Positions 43,654 to 51,749 of a stretch of DNA of 64,000 bases are shown here, piece after piece; positions within the stretch are counted from its first letter, which is position 1, and every line of letters begins with the position of its first letter. Below the pieces are notes generated by a model. It was not told where the DNA came from and did not search any database. It was given only the letters and a program-made list of their open reading frames with translations. A program made the position numbers and the translations under genes. Where the stretch lies: the NCBI GenBank assembly GCA_966212235.1, contig CBIHPP010000006.1:434001-498000 (forward strand). The letters run 5' to 3'. The DNA is from Niastella sp966212235 (GTDB lineage: Bacteria; Bacteroidota; Bacteroidia; Chitinophagales; Chitinophagaceae).

Positions 43654-44478
43654 ATGAGTAATTCCCGTAAGAATGCTATTACAGCAATAGCATTTTTAAC
43701 TATCCTTGTGCCTAATTTTGTAGTAGCTCAATCAAAACGTACCAAACGCAAAGGAGAAATTTATTTCTCCTGGGGTTATAATACGGAATGGTATACACAC
43801 AGCAACATACGTGTAAATCAGCCTGAGCTTGGCAATTATTACAGTTTTAGACATGTGCGAGCCCATGATCACAAAGGGTGGGACGAAGGGTTATTTAGCA
43901 AACCCCTTACAATACCGCAATACAACTACCGCCTCGGCTATTTCTTCAACCAGGCTAAGGGCCTGGCCATTGAGATCAACTTCGACCATACCAAGTACAT
44001 TTTTGCCGATCAGAAAGTTCGTCTTACCGGTACACTTAATGGCAGTCCTAAACAAGTTGATACCACTATTGATTTTAACGCAGCCAACGGATTTTATTAT
44101 TTTCTGAATAACGGCGCCAATTTTTTACTGTTTAATATCGTAAAACGCTGGCATTTGGAACAATTTGCCGATGGTAAAATTAAATTAGACATTCTGGGCA
44201 AGGCTGGCATTGGACCGGTTATTCCTCATGTGGAAAACAGTTTCTTTGGCCAGAAGAACAAACCCGACTTTCAATTCGGGGGCTGGAACACAGGGATCGA
44301 AGGTGCTATAAAAGCCACTTTCTTCAATACAGTGTATCTTGAGTTCGCTAATAAATTAGACTATGCCAGGTATTCACACCTGCATATCTATAAAGGCAAG
44401 GCCAAACAGGCATTTGGTAGCTACCAGCTTATTTTAAACCTGGGTTTCACCATACCGGCCGGTAAGAAAGTACAATAA
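43654..44478 (+). CDS. outer-membrane beta-barrel-like hypothetical protein
   Basis: A 274-residue exported protein (signal peptide ends FVVAQ). The mature part alternates polar and hydrophobic residues with many aromatic girdle residues (GEIYFSWGYNTEWYTHS, YNYRLGYFFNQAKGLAIEIN). It ends in a strand (YQLILNLGFTIP), fitting a small outer-membrane barrel of about 10-12 strands. I do not recognise a named family. It lies 90 nt after metH and converges with the LOG-family gene. Confidence 0.7.
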   Translation: MSNSRKNAITAIAFLTILVPNFVVAQSKRTKRKGEIYFSWGYNTEWYTHSNIRVNQPELGNYYSFRHVRAHDHKGWDEGLFSKPLTIPQYNYRLGYFFNQAKGLAIEINFDHTKYIFADQKVRLTGTLNGSPKQVDTTIDFNAANGFYYFLNNGANFLLFNIVKRWHLEQFADGKIKLDILGKAGIGPVIPHVENSFFGQKNKPDFQFGGWNTGIEGAIKATFFNTVYLEFANKLDYARYSHLHIYKGKAKQAFGSYQLILNLGFTIPAGKKVQ

Positions 44479-44498
44479 CAGTCACCGATTCGCATGCC

Positions 44499-45245
44499 TC
44501 ATTTTTTCTCAAACCACCAGAATCGTTTGCGAGGTCTTACTTTGTAGTTCTGGTTAATGTAGGTGTGAATATGTTCCATGGCCTCATCGATGCTGTCGGT
44601 AAGCAGCACCAGTTTCATATCTTCCCGGCTTATGGTGCCTTGCTGAGCCATAAACTCGGCATAGTTCCACAGATTGCTGTAGTACTCCCTGCCAAATAAC
44701 ACAATAGGAAACTGAGTAATGGTTTTTGTTTGCACCAGGGTGAGAGTTTCAAAAAATTCATCCATGGTACCAAAACCACCCGGCATAATAATAAAGGCAT
44801 AAGAGTATTTAACCAGCAACACTTTGCGAACAAAGAAATGTTCGAATGTTATGGACTTGTTCAGGTATTTATTAGCCTGTTGCTCAAACGGTAGCCGGAT
44901 GTTACAACCAACCGATACGCCGCCGCTTTCAAAGGCGCCGCGGTTAGCCGCCTCCATAATACCGGGTCCCCCGCCCGTCATGGTAGTAAAACCAATTTCG
45001 GCAATGCGTTTACCAAACTCCCGTGCGTTTTCATAATAGGGATGATCATCTTTAAAACGGGCCGATCCGAATACCGTGATACAGGGCCCAACAAAATGAA
45101 GCGTACGAAATCCCTGTATGAATTGTTTAAATACCCGCCAGGCAAAAGCCAGTTCATAACCACGACTCTTGGGACCTTCTAAATAAACCTGCTCTTTTGG
45201 TGGTATTATTGGCTCAATCTTTTTCTTGGCTGAAGCTGCTTCCAT
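44499..45245 (-). CDS. LOG-family (TIGR00730) Rossmann protein
   Basis: About 248 residues from the ATG at 45245 (MEAASAKKKIEP); the frame is open to 45293 but that overlaps the start of xth. The LOG signature PGGFGTMDEFFETLTLVQ and the preceding GGGPGIMEAANRGA are intact, the residues used for AMP binding and N-glycosidic cleavage in cytokinin-activating phosphoribohydrolases. The likely reaction is hydrolysis of nucleoside 5'-monophosphates to base plus ribose phosphate. In bacteria most members are only predicted. It diverges from xth with 40 nt between starts. Confidence 0.87.
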   Translation of the reverse strand: MEAASAKKKIEPIIPPKEQVYLEGPKSRGYELAFAWRVFKQFIQGFRTLHFVGPCITVFGSARFKDDHPYYENAREFGKRIAEIGFTTMTGGGPGIMEAANRGAFESGGVSVGCNIRLPFEQQANKYLNKSITFEHFFVRKVLLVKYSYAFIIMPGGFGTMDEFFETLTLVQTKTITQFPIVLFGREYYSNLWNYAEFMAQQGTISREDMKLVLLTDSIDEAMEHIHTYINQNYKVRPRKRFWWFEKK

Positions 45246-45285
45246 ATCAATATTGTAAATTGCCAGCCAAATTAAACAAAAAATC

Positions 45286-46050
45286 ATGCGCATTATTAGC
45301 TATAATGTGAATGGCATAAGAGCAGCCATGACCAAGGGTTTTTGCGAATGGTTAAAAACCGACCCCGCAGATATAATTTGTTTGCAGGAAACAAAAGCCA
45401 CAAAAGATAATGTAAACCGCCAACTGGTTACCGAATGCGGCTATGAGGATTACTGGTTCTCGGCAACCAAAAAAGGATATAGTGGCGTAGCTGTTTTTAC
45501 CAAAATAAAACCCGATCATATTGAATATGGTAATAAACATGCCGTAAGCGATGATGAAGGAAGAATTATACAGCTTGATTTTGGTGATATACGGCTCATC
45601 AACGCCTATTTTCCTTCAGGTACAACGGGCGATGTTCGGCAGGAATTCAAATACCAATGGCTCGAAGATTTTCATACCTACCTGGAAACACTGAAAAAGA
45701 AATATCCCAAACTGATATTATGCGGCGATTATAATATTGCCCATAATGAAATAGACATCCACGATCCCAAAGGCAATAAAAAAACTTCCGGTTTTCTGCC
45801 CGATGAACGGGCATGGATGGACAAGTTCATAAACAGCGGGTGGATAGATACCTTTCGTGTTTTTCATCCCGAGCCACACCGGTACAGTTGGTGGAGCCAG
45901 CGTTTTCCCAATGTACGGTTGCAGAATAAGGGTTGGCGACTCGATTACATTGCGGCTACTGAATCACTTCGCGAACAATTGAAAACTGCAGACATCTATC
46001 ATGATGTAAAACACAGTGATCATTGCCCGGTGTACCTTGAACTCAGCTAG
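45286..46050 (+). CDS. xth: exodeoxyribonuclease III / AP endonuclease
   Basis: A 254-residue protein of normal ExoIII size. The endonuclease/exonuclease/phosphatase fold motifs are all present: MRIISYNVNGIRAA, ICLQETKA (metal-binding Glu), YFPSG, LCGDYNIAH, WRLDYIAAT and the catalytic SDHCPVYLEL. It cleaves abasic sites and removes 3' nucleotides during base excision repair. It diverges from the LOG gene. Confidence 0.95.
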   Translation: MRIISYNVNGIRAAMTKGFCEWLKTDPADIICLQETKATKDNVNRQLVTECGYEDYWFSATKKGYSGVAVFTKIKPDHIEYGNKHAVSDDEGRIIQLDFGDIRLINAYFPSGTTGDVRQEFKYQWLEDFHTYLETLKKKYPKLILCGDYNIAHNEIDIHDPKGNKKTSGFLPDERAWMDKFINSGWIDTFRVFHPEPHRYSWWSQRFPNVRLQNKGWRLDYIAATESLREQLKTADIYHDVKHSDHCPVYLELS

Positions 46051-46129
46051 CGAAAAGAAATGTAAATTTTACACCTTTTCCTTCTTTCATCACAATATTA
46101 TATCGCGAAATTTGTTTTAGACAACCCTC

Positions 46130-46435
46130 ATGATCGTATATAACATTACTGTAAAAATCGATCCGGCTATTGAAGCAGCATGGATAAAATGGCAGCAGCA
46201 GGAACATATACCCGATATCATGGCATCGGGTCAGTTTACACAATGGAAAATGTTCCGGTTACTGGAGCAGGACGATGCAGAAGGCATGACGTTTGTAATA
46301 CAATATTTCACTCCTTCATTGGAGAATTATAACAAATACATTGAGGAGTACGCCCCTGTGTTAAGAAAGAAAGCATTTGACAGATGGGGCGATCGCTTCA
46401 TTGCATTCCGTACGGTAATGGAGGTTGTGAACTGA
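46130..46435 (+). CDS. DUF4286 family protein
   Basis: A 101-residue cytoplasmic protein starting MIVYNITVKIDPAIEAAWIK, with the conserved WQQQEHIPDIMASGQF and FVIQYF stretches of DUF4286, a ferredoxin-like-fold family almost limited to Bacteroidota. Function is unknown. It follows xth by 79 nt. Confidence 0.88.
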   Translation: MIVYNITVKIDPAIEAAWIKWQQQEHIPDIMASGQFTQWKMFRLLEQDDAEGMTFVIQYFTPSLENYNKYIEEYAPVLRKKAFDRWGDRFIAFRTVMEVVN

Positions 46436-46676
46436 GTGTGGATAAGAATATTTTAATTTTATCGCCTGTGCGGCGGTGCTAAATTTATTGTATATTTCAC
46501 GAAACCCTTTACAGGCAAGCATTTCAGACGGTATCGCATGAAACATAGGGCAGTACAGCGTTTCAGCGTGTAACAACAATTCACAAAACGTATTACAAAA
46601 CATTTCAATTTGCTAAAATCCTTGTCCCAAGCGGTTTTCAGCACTTTATCAAATGTTAATTTTTCGGCCAAAAAAT
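46436..46676. other. intergenic region before HU
   Basis: Together with the promoter it makes ~300 nt without a gene. AT-rich, with no clear hairpin or palindrome seen. Confidence 0.4.
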
Positions 46677-46706
46677 TTTGTTTCAAGCAAAAACCGTCTA
46701 AATTTG
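46677..46706 (+). promoter_or_regulatory. promoter of the HU gene
   Basis: TTTG (46677-46680), an 18-nt spacer, TAAATTTG (46699-46706). The predicted leader is about 27 nt. Confidence 0.75.
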
Positions 46707-46737
46707 TTGCTGCATAAATTTCTTAAAAAATCACACT

Positions 46738-47007
46738 ATGAACAAAGCTGAATTAATTGCAAAACTTGCCGATGATTCAGGCATTACTAAGACACAGGCT
46801 AATGCTGCTCTGGATTCTTTTATTGAAGCAGTTACCAAAACATTAAAAGGTGGTGGTAAAGTTACCCTGGTTGGTTTTGGTACTTTCTCAGTATCAAAAA
46901 GAGCAGCTCGCAATGGTCGTAATCCGCAAACCGGTGCTGTGATTAAGATTAAAGCTAAAAAAGTTGCCCGTTTCAAAGCTGGTAAAGAATTGCAGGCTAA
47001 ATTATAA
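46738..47007 (+). CDS. HU family DNA-binding protein
   Basis: An 89-residue HU protein of standard length: MNKAELIAKLADDSGITKTQ, the core GGKVTLVGFGTFSVSKRAAR and the DNA-binding arm GRNPQTGAVIKIKAKKVARFKAGKEL. It binds and bends DNA as a dimer and is probably the main or a major nucleoid protein given its strong promoter and terminator. It is transcribed alone. Confidence 0.96.
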   Translation: MNKAELIAKLADDSGITKTQANAALDSFIEAVTKTLKGGGKVTLVGFGTFSVSKRAARNGRNPQTGAVIKIKAKKVARFKAGKELQAKL

Positions 47008-47024
47008 TTAACGCCTTACGCACG

Positions 47025-47064
47025 AAAGCTCCGTTACTGCATGCGAAGTATCGGAGCTTTTTTT
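47025..47064 (+). terminator. intrinsic terminator of the HU gene
   Basis: Stem AAAGCTCCG/CGGAGCTTT (47025-47033 with 47052-47060), 18-nt loop, then a T-run. The end of the T-run runs into the -7 box of the THX gene. Confidence 0.82.
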
Positions 47065-47071
47065 ATTTTTG
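47064..47071 (+). promoter_or_regulatory. -7 box of the THX gene
   Basis: TATTTTTG fits TAnnTTTG and overlaps the T-run of the HU terminator. The predicted leader is about 31 nt. Confidence 0.5.
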
Positions 47072-47106
47072 CATCAATTAATAATTCACATTAATAATTA
47101 AATAAC

Positions 47107-47220
47107 ATGGGTAGAGGAGATAAAAAAACGAAAAAAGGCAAAACCTTTAAAGGTTCATTCGGAAAAAGCCGCCCTGCGAGGGTTAAAAAGGCTGCTGCCG
47201 CTGCCGACAAAAAAAAGTAG
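47107..47220 (+). CDS. 30S ribosomal protein THX
   Basis: A 37-residue, very basic protein: MGRGDKKTKKGKTFKGSFGK, then SRPARVKKAA and a Lys-rich end. The MGRGDKKT...GK...GSFG pattern is that of the small 30S protein THX (bTHX), first known from Thermus and present in Bacteroidota, which sits in the head of the 30S subunit. The gene is easily missed because it is so short. It lies between the HU terminator and a dispersed-repeat hairpin. Confidence 0.88.
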   Translation: MGRGDKKTKKGKTFKGSFGKSRPARVKKAAAAADKKK

Positions 47221-47227
47221 GAAGTAA

Positions 47228-47276
47228 GAGATAAGAAGTAAGAAATTCCCTATAATTTATTCTTACTTCTTATCTC
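47228..47276. repeat. 17-bp perfect inverted repeat of GAAGTAAG-type units
   Basis: GAGATAAGAAGTAAGAA (47228-47244) pairs fully with 47260-47276, leaving a 15-nt loop. It starts 8 nt after the THX stop and may serve as its terminator-like end. It looks like two copies of the dispersed repeat facing each other. Confidence 0.75.
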
Positions 47277-47364
47277 ATACCTAAAATATCTAATAACCTG
47301 ACCGGTGATTTCCCTTTCAGCTAGCCACTGCTTACTTTTCATCCTATATACCCACATCCTACTT

Positions 47365-47408
47365 TCTGACCTCCGACCTCGTATTTCCTATTACTATTTC
47401 TTACTTCT
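47365..47408 (-). repeat. dispersed repeat copy (CCGACCTCGTATTTCC core)
   Basis: The core at 47373-47388 matches 29527-29542 on the other strand with one mismatch, followed by TTCTTACTTC. It lies between the THX gene and pdxH. Confidence 0.65.
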
Positions 47409-47456
47409 TTATCCTGTATTTCTGCTTTCAAACATAGCCGGTGACTTCACGCATCC

Positions 47457-48101
47457 TCAGGGCGCCAGACGCTCAATTGTCCACGTATTGTCTGCCTGTA
47501 AAGTATATTGTATCCGGTCGTGCAGGCGACTGGGGCGACCCTGCCAGAATTCAATACAAATAGGTTTTACCCGGTATCCACCCCAATGAGGCGGTCGTGT
47601 CAGTGGTCCGTCAGCAAATGCGGCGCTATACTTCTTTTCCCGTTCTTCCAGCCATTCCCTGTTTTCAATAACCTGGCTTTGGGGCGACGTCCATGCGCCA
47701 ATGCGACTTCCTACGGGGCGACTGTTAAAATAAGCATCGCTCTCCTGCTCACTTACCTTTTCAACCAATCCGGTTATACGCACCTGCCGTTCAATCTCCT
47801 TCCAGAAAAAAACCAGGCATGCCCGTGGGTTTTCGGCTAACTGCATTCCTTTAAAACTTTCATAGTTGGTAAAAAACACAAATCCATGTTCATCATATCC
47901 TTTTAATAACACGATCCGCGCAGCTGGTACGCCGTCGGCCGATGCAGTGGCCAGCGTCATGGCATTTACCTCATCAATTTCACTGTTCAATGCGTCCTTC
48001 CACCAATTATCAAACTGGCGAATAGCATTGGCATCCACATCTTGTTCCAGGAGCGATTTCAGCATATAGTCTTTGCGTATATCAGCAATAGTTGATGGCA
48101 T
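47457..48101 (-). CDS. pdxH: pyridoxamine 5'-phosphate oxidase
   Basis: A 214-residue FMN enzyme of usual PdxH length. Landmarks are AMTLATASADGVPAARIVLL, GFVFFTNYESFKGMQL, ACLVFFWKEIERQVRI (FMN contacts), SRPVGSRIGAWTS, PHWGGYRVKP and the typical end WQGRPSRLHDRIQY ... ERLAP. It oxidises pyridoxine/pyridoxamine phosphate to PLP in the cytoplasm. A TACCTTTG -7 box lies 20 nt upstream of the ATG. It is probably a single gene. Confidence 0.96.
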   Translation of the reverse strand: MPSTIADIRKDYMLKSLLEQDVDANAIRQFDNWWKDALNSEIDEVNAMTLATASADGVPAARIVLLKGYDEHGFVFFTNYESFKGMQLAENPRACLVFFWKEIERQVRITGLVEKVSEQESDAYFNSRPVGSRIGAWTSPQSQVIENREWLEEREKKYSAAFADGPLTRPPHWGGYRVKPICIEFWQGRPSRLHDRIQYTLQADNTWTIERLAP

Positions 48102-48120
48102 AGCCTTATTTTTTGAGCTA

Positions 48121-48128
48121 CAAAGGTA
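48121..48128 (-). promoter_or_regulatory. -7 box of pdxH
   Basis: TACCTTTG on the minus strand, predicting a leader of about 15 nt. No clear -33 TTTG at usual spacing. Confidence 0.55.
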
Positions 48129-48271
48129 ATGGCATCAGCAATTAAGCCGGCTGATTTTGATCATGCGCAGTTACTACAGATAAATGGGATTTGGATTGGG
48201 AATTTGTAATTAGGCGGTGATGGGGCAGTTTCATCCGCCAGGTGACGGATCGTTTTACGTTTCACAACTCT

Positions 48272-49321
48272 CTACTCCGGGGGGTCATTTTCGCCTCCAT
48301 CAGGTGTTTTTCCCTGTACCCGGGCAAGCATGACCTCTATTTCGCTCATGCGTCGTAGCTGGTTTTCGAGCTTTTTATTATGTTCTGAGATCTGTTGCAG
48401 GTCGCGGTTCAACTCTTCGAGGAATGTGATCTTTTTTTGTAATTGCTGCCGCTGAAAATTCGATTCCCGCAGCTTTTCTTCTGTATCGGCCAGCAAGCGT
48501 GACAGGCGCTGGTTCTCTTCCAGCAGGCCGAGGTGTTTTTGTTTGTATTCGTCAAACTCCCTGATCAGCTTCAGGTGATTCTGTTGTAATTCTTCGAATT
48601 CATACTGGCGGCTGGGCGGATTGGAGAGGCTTTCAACTTTCGATAATTTTTCCCGCAGGGCATTGAATTCTTCATAAGCATTTTGCATGCGCTGTTCCAT
48701 TTCCTCAGACAGCAATTGTTGTTGTTCCAGTTCGAGAATGCGGGCATCCTTATTGGCAAGCACGGTCAATATTTCATTCAGGCGGGCATTCAGCTCTTCA
48801 TTAGCCTTCAGCGTATCGATATGCTTAAATTCTGTTTGCTTCAGAAGCTCTATCTGATCGAGCAGTAAAGTGATCTGTTGATTTTGTTCTGTCAGGCCTT
48901 CCTGTGTTCTTTGCAGGCGAACGAGATATTCTTCCGATTGTTCTTCCTGCGAAGTGGCAGCTTTGGCAATTACAGGCGGCGCCTCATGCCGGCGCTTCAA
49001 TTCCTTATGCAATTCCTCCACCTCTATGGTAAGTAGTTCTTCGTTATCCCGTACTGAATCGAGCTCACGGCGCAACTGCATTTGCGCTTGTTCCTGCATC
49101 TCCATCTCTTCATAGTATTTCAACCGCCATTCTTCTGCATTGTCAAAAGCTGCATTCGCAATGACCGGCGGCTCCCGTTCGGGCATCTTAAAAGACATTG
49201 TTTTGCGACTCACCAGAAAGAAATGAATAAAGAAGCCAAGGACTATCCCGCCCAGCAGAAAGACAATAACTTCAATAACCCCAACATACATCTGGTACCC
49301 CAGAATCAATAAATAGTTCAT
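48272..49321 (-). CDS. membrane-anchored coiled-coil protein
   Basis: A 349-residue protein with one N-terminal membrane helix (residues ~12-36, VIEVIVFLLGGIVLGFFIHF). After it comes a nearly unbroken Glu/Gln/Leu/Lys-rich coiled coil from ~75 to ~335, with a break around 245-255 (NPPSRQYEFEEL). It has no catalytic motif. It could act as a scaffold or spacer at the inner membrane facing the cytoplasm, like many division- or envelope-linked coiled-coil proteins (inference only). It lies downstream of the pyrH terminator, so it is a separate unit. Confidence 0.75.
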   Translation of the reverse strand: MNYLLILGYQMYVGVIEVIVFLLGGIVLGFFIHFFLVSRKTMSFKMPEREPPVIANAAFDNAEEWRLKYYEEMEMQEQAQMQLRRELDSVRDNEELLTIEVEELHKELKRRHEAPPVIAKAATSQEEQSEEYLVRLQRTQEGLTEQNQQITLLLDQIELLKQTEFKHIDTLKANEELNARLNEILTVLANKDARILELEQQQLLSEEMEQRMQNAYEEFNALREKLSKVESLSNPPSRQYEFEELQQNHLKLIREFDEYKQKHLGLLEENQRLSRLLADTEEKLRESNFQRQQLQKKITFLEELNRDLQQISEHNKKLENQLRRMSEIEVMLARVQGKTPDGGENDPPE

Positions 49322-49419
49322 AACGGCTTCGGAATTAGAATAAACACCGCATCACAAGAGGTAATCAATCAATCACAGCACTATTTTTCATGGGATTTTG
49401 AATAGGCGGTTAATGAAAA

Positions 49420-49443
49420 AACCACCAAAAGTGGTGGTTTTTC
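49420..49443 (-). terminator. intrinsic terminator of the pyrH end
   Basis: Stem AACCACCA/TGGTGGTT (49420-49427 with 49432-49439), 4-nt loop, flanked by A and T runs so it can act on both strands. It lies about 85 nt after the pyrH stop. Confidence 0.8.
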
Positions 49444-49524
49444 GTATTGGAAATTTAATACGTTAATTCGATAATTGCAAAAAGGCGGCACAATAAATTT
49501 AACCGACTGTTAATCAGTTATTTA

Positions 49525-50238
49525 CTAGGCTTTTACCAGGGTTCCAATCTTTTCACCGCAAGCTACGCGGCGCAGGTTACCGGGTTTATTCATATCAAAC
49601 ACAATGATCGGCAGTTTATTTTCCATACACAGCGTAAAGGCCGTCATATCCATTACCCGCAAATTTTTAGAGAGACATTCCTGGAAGGTAATGACGTCAT
49701 ATTTTTTAGCAGTTGGATCTTTCTCGGGATCGGCGGTGTAAATGCCATCTACCCGTGTGCCTTTCAGGATCACATCGGCCTGTATTTCGATAGCCCGAAG
49801 CGAACCGGCAGTATCAGTAGTAAAATACGGGTTACCGGTACCGGCGCCAAAGATCACGACCCTGCCTTTTTCAACGTGGCGGATGGCACGACGGCGGATG
49901 TATGGTTCGGCGATCTGTTCCATTTTTATGGCGCTTTGTAAACGCGTAAAAACGCCTATTTTTTCCAGCATGGCCTGCATAGCCATTCCATTGATCACAG
50001 TAGCCAGCATGCCCATATAATCGCCGTGAGCGCGTTCAATACCTGTTTCTGCTTCATTCATTCCCCGGTAAATATTACCACCGCCAATTACAATAGCCAC
50101 CTGCACACCCAGTTCAACCAGTTCTTTTATATCGTGTGCATATTGATTCAGGATAGCGGGATCCATTCCAAAACTTTTATCGCCCATCAACGATTCGCCG
50201 GAGAGTTTTACCAAAATGCGTTTGTACTTAGGTAGCAT
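49525..50238 (-). CDS. pyrH: UMP kinase
   Basis: A 237-residue bacterial-type UMP kinase of the amino-acid-kinase fold: YKRILVKLSGESLMG at the start, VAIVIGGGNIYRG, a DYMGMLATVINGMAMQ segment, GAGTGNPYFTTDTAGSLRA and DVILKGTRVDGIYTADPEKD. It makes UDP from UMP and ATP. In many bacteria pyrH follows rpsB-tsf, and it does so here, but with a 372-nt gap that holds the tsf terminator, so it probably has its own promoter. Confidence 0.97.
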   Translation of the reverse strand: MLPKYKRILVKLSGESLMGDKSFGMDPAILNQYAHDIKELVELGVQVAIVIGGGNIYRGMNEAETGIERAHGDYMGMLATVINGMAMQAMLEKIGVFTRLQSAIKMEQIAEPYIRRRAIRHVEKGRVVIFGAGTGNPYFTTDTAGSLRAIEIQADVILKGTRVDGIYTADPEKDPTAKKYDVITFQECLSKNLRVMDMTAFTLCMENKLPIIVFDMNKPGNLRRVACGEKIGTLVKA

Positions 50239-50550
50239 GTATGAATGACCGTTTAGTGATTTGATTGCGTGAAATGGTCAAGATTAATGGTACATGTTTG
50301 CGTTTATTGTAAGCTTTTCCAGCTCTCTCTGTGCCGGGTGCTCGCCGGACCAAAAGGCAGGATCAAGCTCGGGAACAAACACAAACCATAAACTACAAAC
50401 CATAAATCCCCTTCAACGCTGTGCAAAGAAAGGATTTTTTATCAATGTTTTGCAGCTTTTGTAAAATGTGTTGCCAACATTGGCGTCCTTCTGATTCCCG
50501 CTGCCGCCAGGGCTTTGCCGTAGCAAGTGCTCAGGGCAAAAAGCTGCATC
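50239..50550. other. intergenic region between tsf and pyrH
   Basis: It holds a heptamer repeat at 50383-50409 and a long-spaced inverted repeat built on GCAGCTTTT/AAAAAGCTGC (around 50452 and 50538). No gene is seen. The pyrH promoter must lie here, but no clear TTTG/TAnnTTTG pair was found on the minus strand. Confidence 0.4.
50383..50409 (+). repeat. heptamer repeat AAACCAT-AAACTAC-AAACCAT-AAATCC
   Basis: Same family as 28800 and 38674, and like 38674 it is preceded by GGGAACAA. It lies upstream of pyrH in reverse orientation relative to that gene. Confidence 0.75.
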
Positions 50551-50587
50551 AAAAAAAAGGGGAAACCACTAAAAGCAGTTTCCCCTT
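50551..50587 (-). terminator. intrinsic terminator of tsf
   Basis: Stem AAGGGGAAAC/GTTTCCCCTT (50557-50566 with 50578-50587), 11-nt loop, followed on the minus strand by eight T. It lies 23 nt after the tsf stop. Confidence 0.9.
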
Positions 50588-50610
50588 CATTATATTGAAT
50601 TGGTATATTC

Positions 50611-51450
50611 TTAACCTAAAGCAACGCGCTTGAATTCGGTAACTTTTATACCGCCTTCTACACTTTTCAGGTAATCACCAACGGTTTTGGAATTATCCTT
50701 TACGAAAGCCTGGTTTACCAGGGTGCTTTCTTTAAAGAATGCGTTCAACTTACCTTCGGCGATTTTAGCTACCATTTCATCGGGCTTACCGGCCATTTTA
50801 GGATCGAGTTTGATTTGCTCGGTAACGATAGCACGCTCGCGCTCAATAGTAGTAGCAGGCACTGATTCTGCATCTACAGCAACGGGGCTCATAGCAGCAA
50901 TTTGCATGGCTACGTCTTTACCGGCTTCTGCAGAAGCTTTATTCATACCTACCAGCACACCGATACGGTTAGCACCATGAATATAAGAAGCTACATAGTC
51001 TGCATCAATGCGCTCAAATTTTGTAATACCGATCTTTTCACCAATGCTGGCCAGTTTATCGTTAACCAGGTCGGCTACTTTTACACCATTTACAGAAACG
51101 GCATTCAGTTCATCGATCGATTTTACGTTGTTGGCAACGGCGGCATCAACAATGCTTTGGGCGAAAGCCACAAAGTCAGCGTTTTTACCTACGAAGTCAG
51201 TTTCGCAGCTAAGGCAAATAGCGATGCCGGTTTTATTATCGGCTGTTGTTTTAGCCAGAACCACACCTTCTTTTGCCTCGCGATCGCCACGCAGTGCAGC
51301 TACTTTGGCGCCTTTTTTACGAAGCCAGTCAATCGCAGCTTCAAAATCGCCATTTGTTTCTGTCAATGCTTTGCGACAATCCATCATCCCTGCTCCTGTC
51401 ATTTGGCGCAGCTTATTTATATCTGCGGCTGTAATAGCAACACTTGACAT
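50611..51450 (-). CDS. tsf: translation elongation factor Ts
   Basis: About 279 residues from the ATG at 51450 (MSSVAITAADINKLRQMTGA); the frame is open to 51492 but that part is made of AT-rich repeats. It has the UBA-like N-terminus with TGAGMMDCRKAL, the DWLRKKG segment, and the core SCETDFVGKNADFVAFAQ. It recycles EF-Tu-GDP. It follows rpsB as in most bacteria, with a 295-nt gap, and has a strong terminator after it. Confidence 0.96.
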   Translation of the reverse strand: MSSVAITAADINKLRQMTGAGMMDCRKALTETNGDFEAAIDWLRKKGAKVAALRGDREAKEGVVLAKTTADNKTGIAICLSCETDFVGKNADFVAFAQSIVDAAVANNVKSIDELNAVSVNGVKVADLVNDKLASIGEKIGITKFERIDADYVASYIHGANRIGVLVGMNKASAEAGKDVAMQIAAMSPVAVDAESVPATTIERERAIVTEQIKLDPKMAGKPDEMVAKIAEGKLNAFFKESTLVNQAFVKDNSKTVGDYLKSVEGGIKVTEFKRVALG

Positions 51451-51490
51451 AATAATTTGGAAATTTAATAATTTGAAAATTTGAAAATGC
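51451..51490 (-). repeat. AT-rich repeat of TTTGAAAA-type units
   Basis: Units like AATTTGAAAATTTGAAAATG recur here just before the tsf start. A related stretch is at 52697-52735 just before rpsB. Confidence 0.55.
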
Positions 51491-51728
51491 AATTACAAAT
51501 AACCTGATTATACTCACGTCACCTGTTTTCAAAACATTTTCATTTTATTAATTCTGTTCAGCAGTGTTACGTATGCGTCCCGACAAGTCAGCACAACGTA
51601 ACGGGCGTTCAATAGTTGTTTTGCGGCCGATCCCTGAAAAATGTTCGCAATTGTATTCGCTAAATAGCGCCCTTTCAACCAGCGAAACAACCAGAAACCA
51701 CATCCGACCGGATCATCCGGGCGGACAC

Positions 51729-51749
51729 AAACCAGCAACTACAAACTAT
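51729..51749 (+). repeat. heptamer repeat AAACCAG-CAACTAC-AAACTAT
   Basis: Three 7-nt units of the same family. The last unit overlaps the stop codon of rpsB. Confidence 0.6.

Noticed and set aside
47305..47589. 94-residue plus-strand frame
   Set aside because: It runs through the dispersed repeat and into the antisense of pdxH; the composition is not protein-like.
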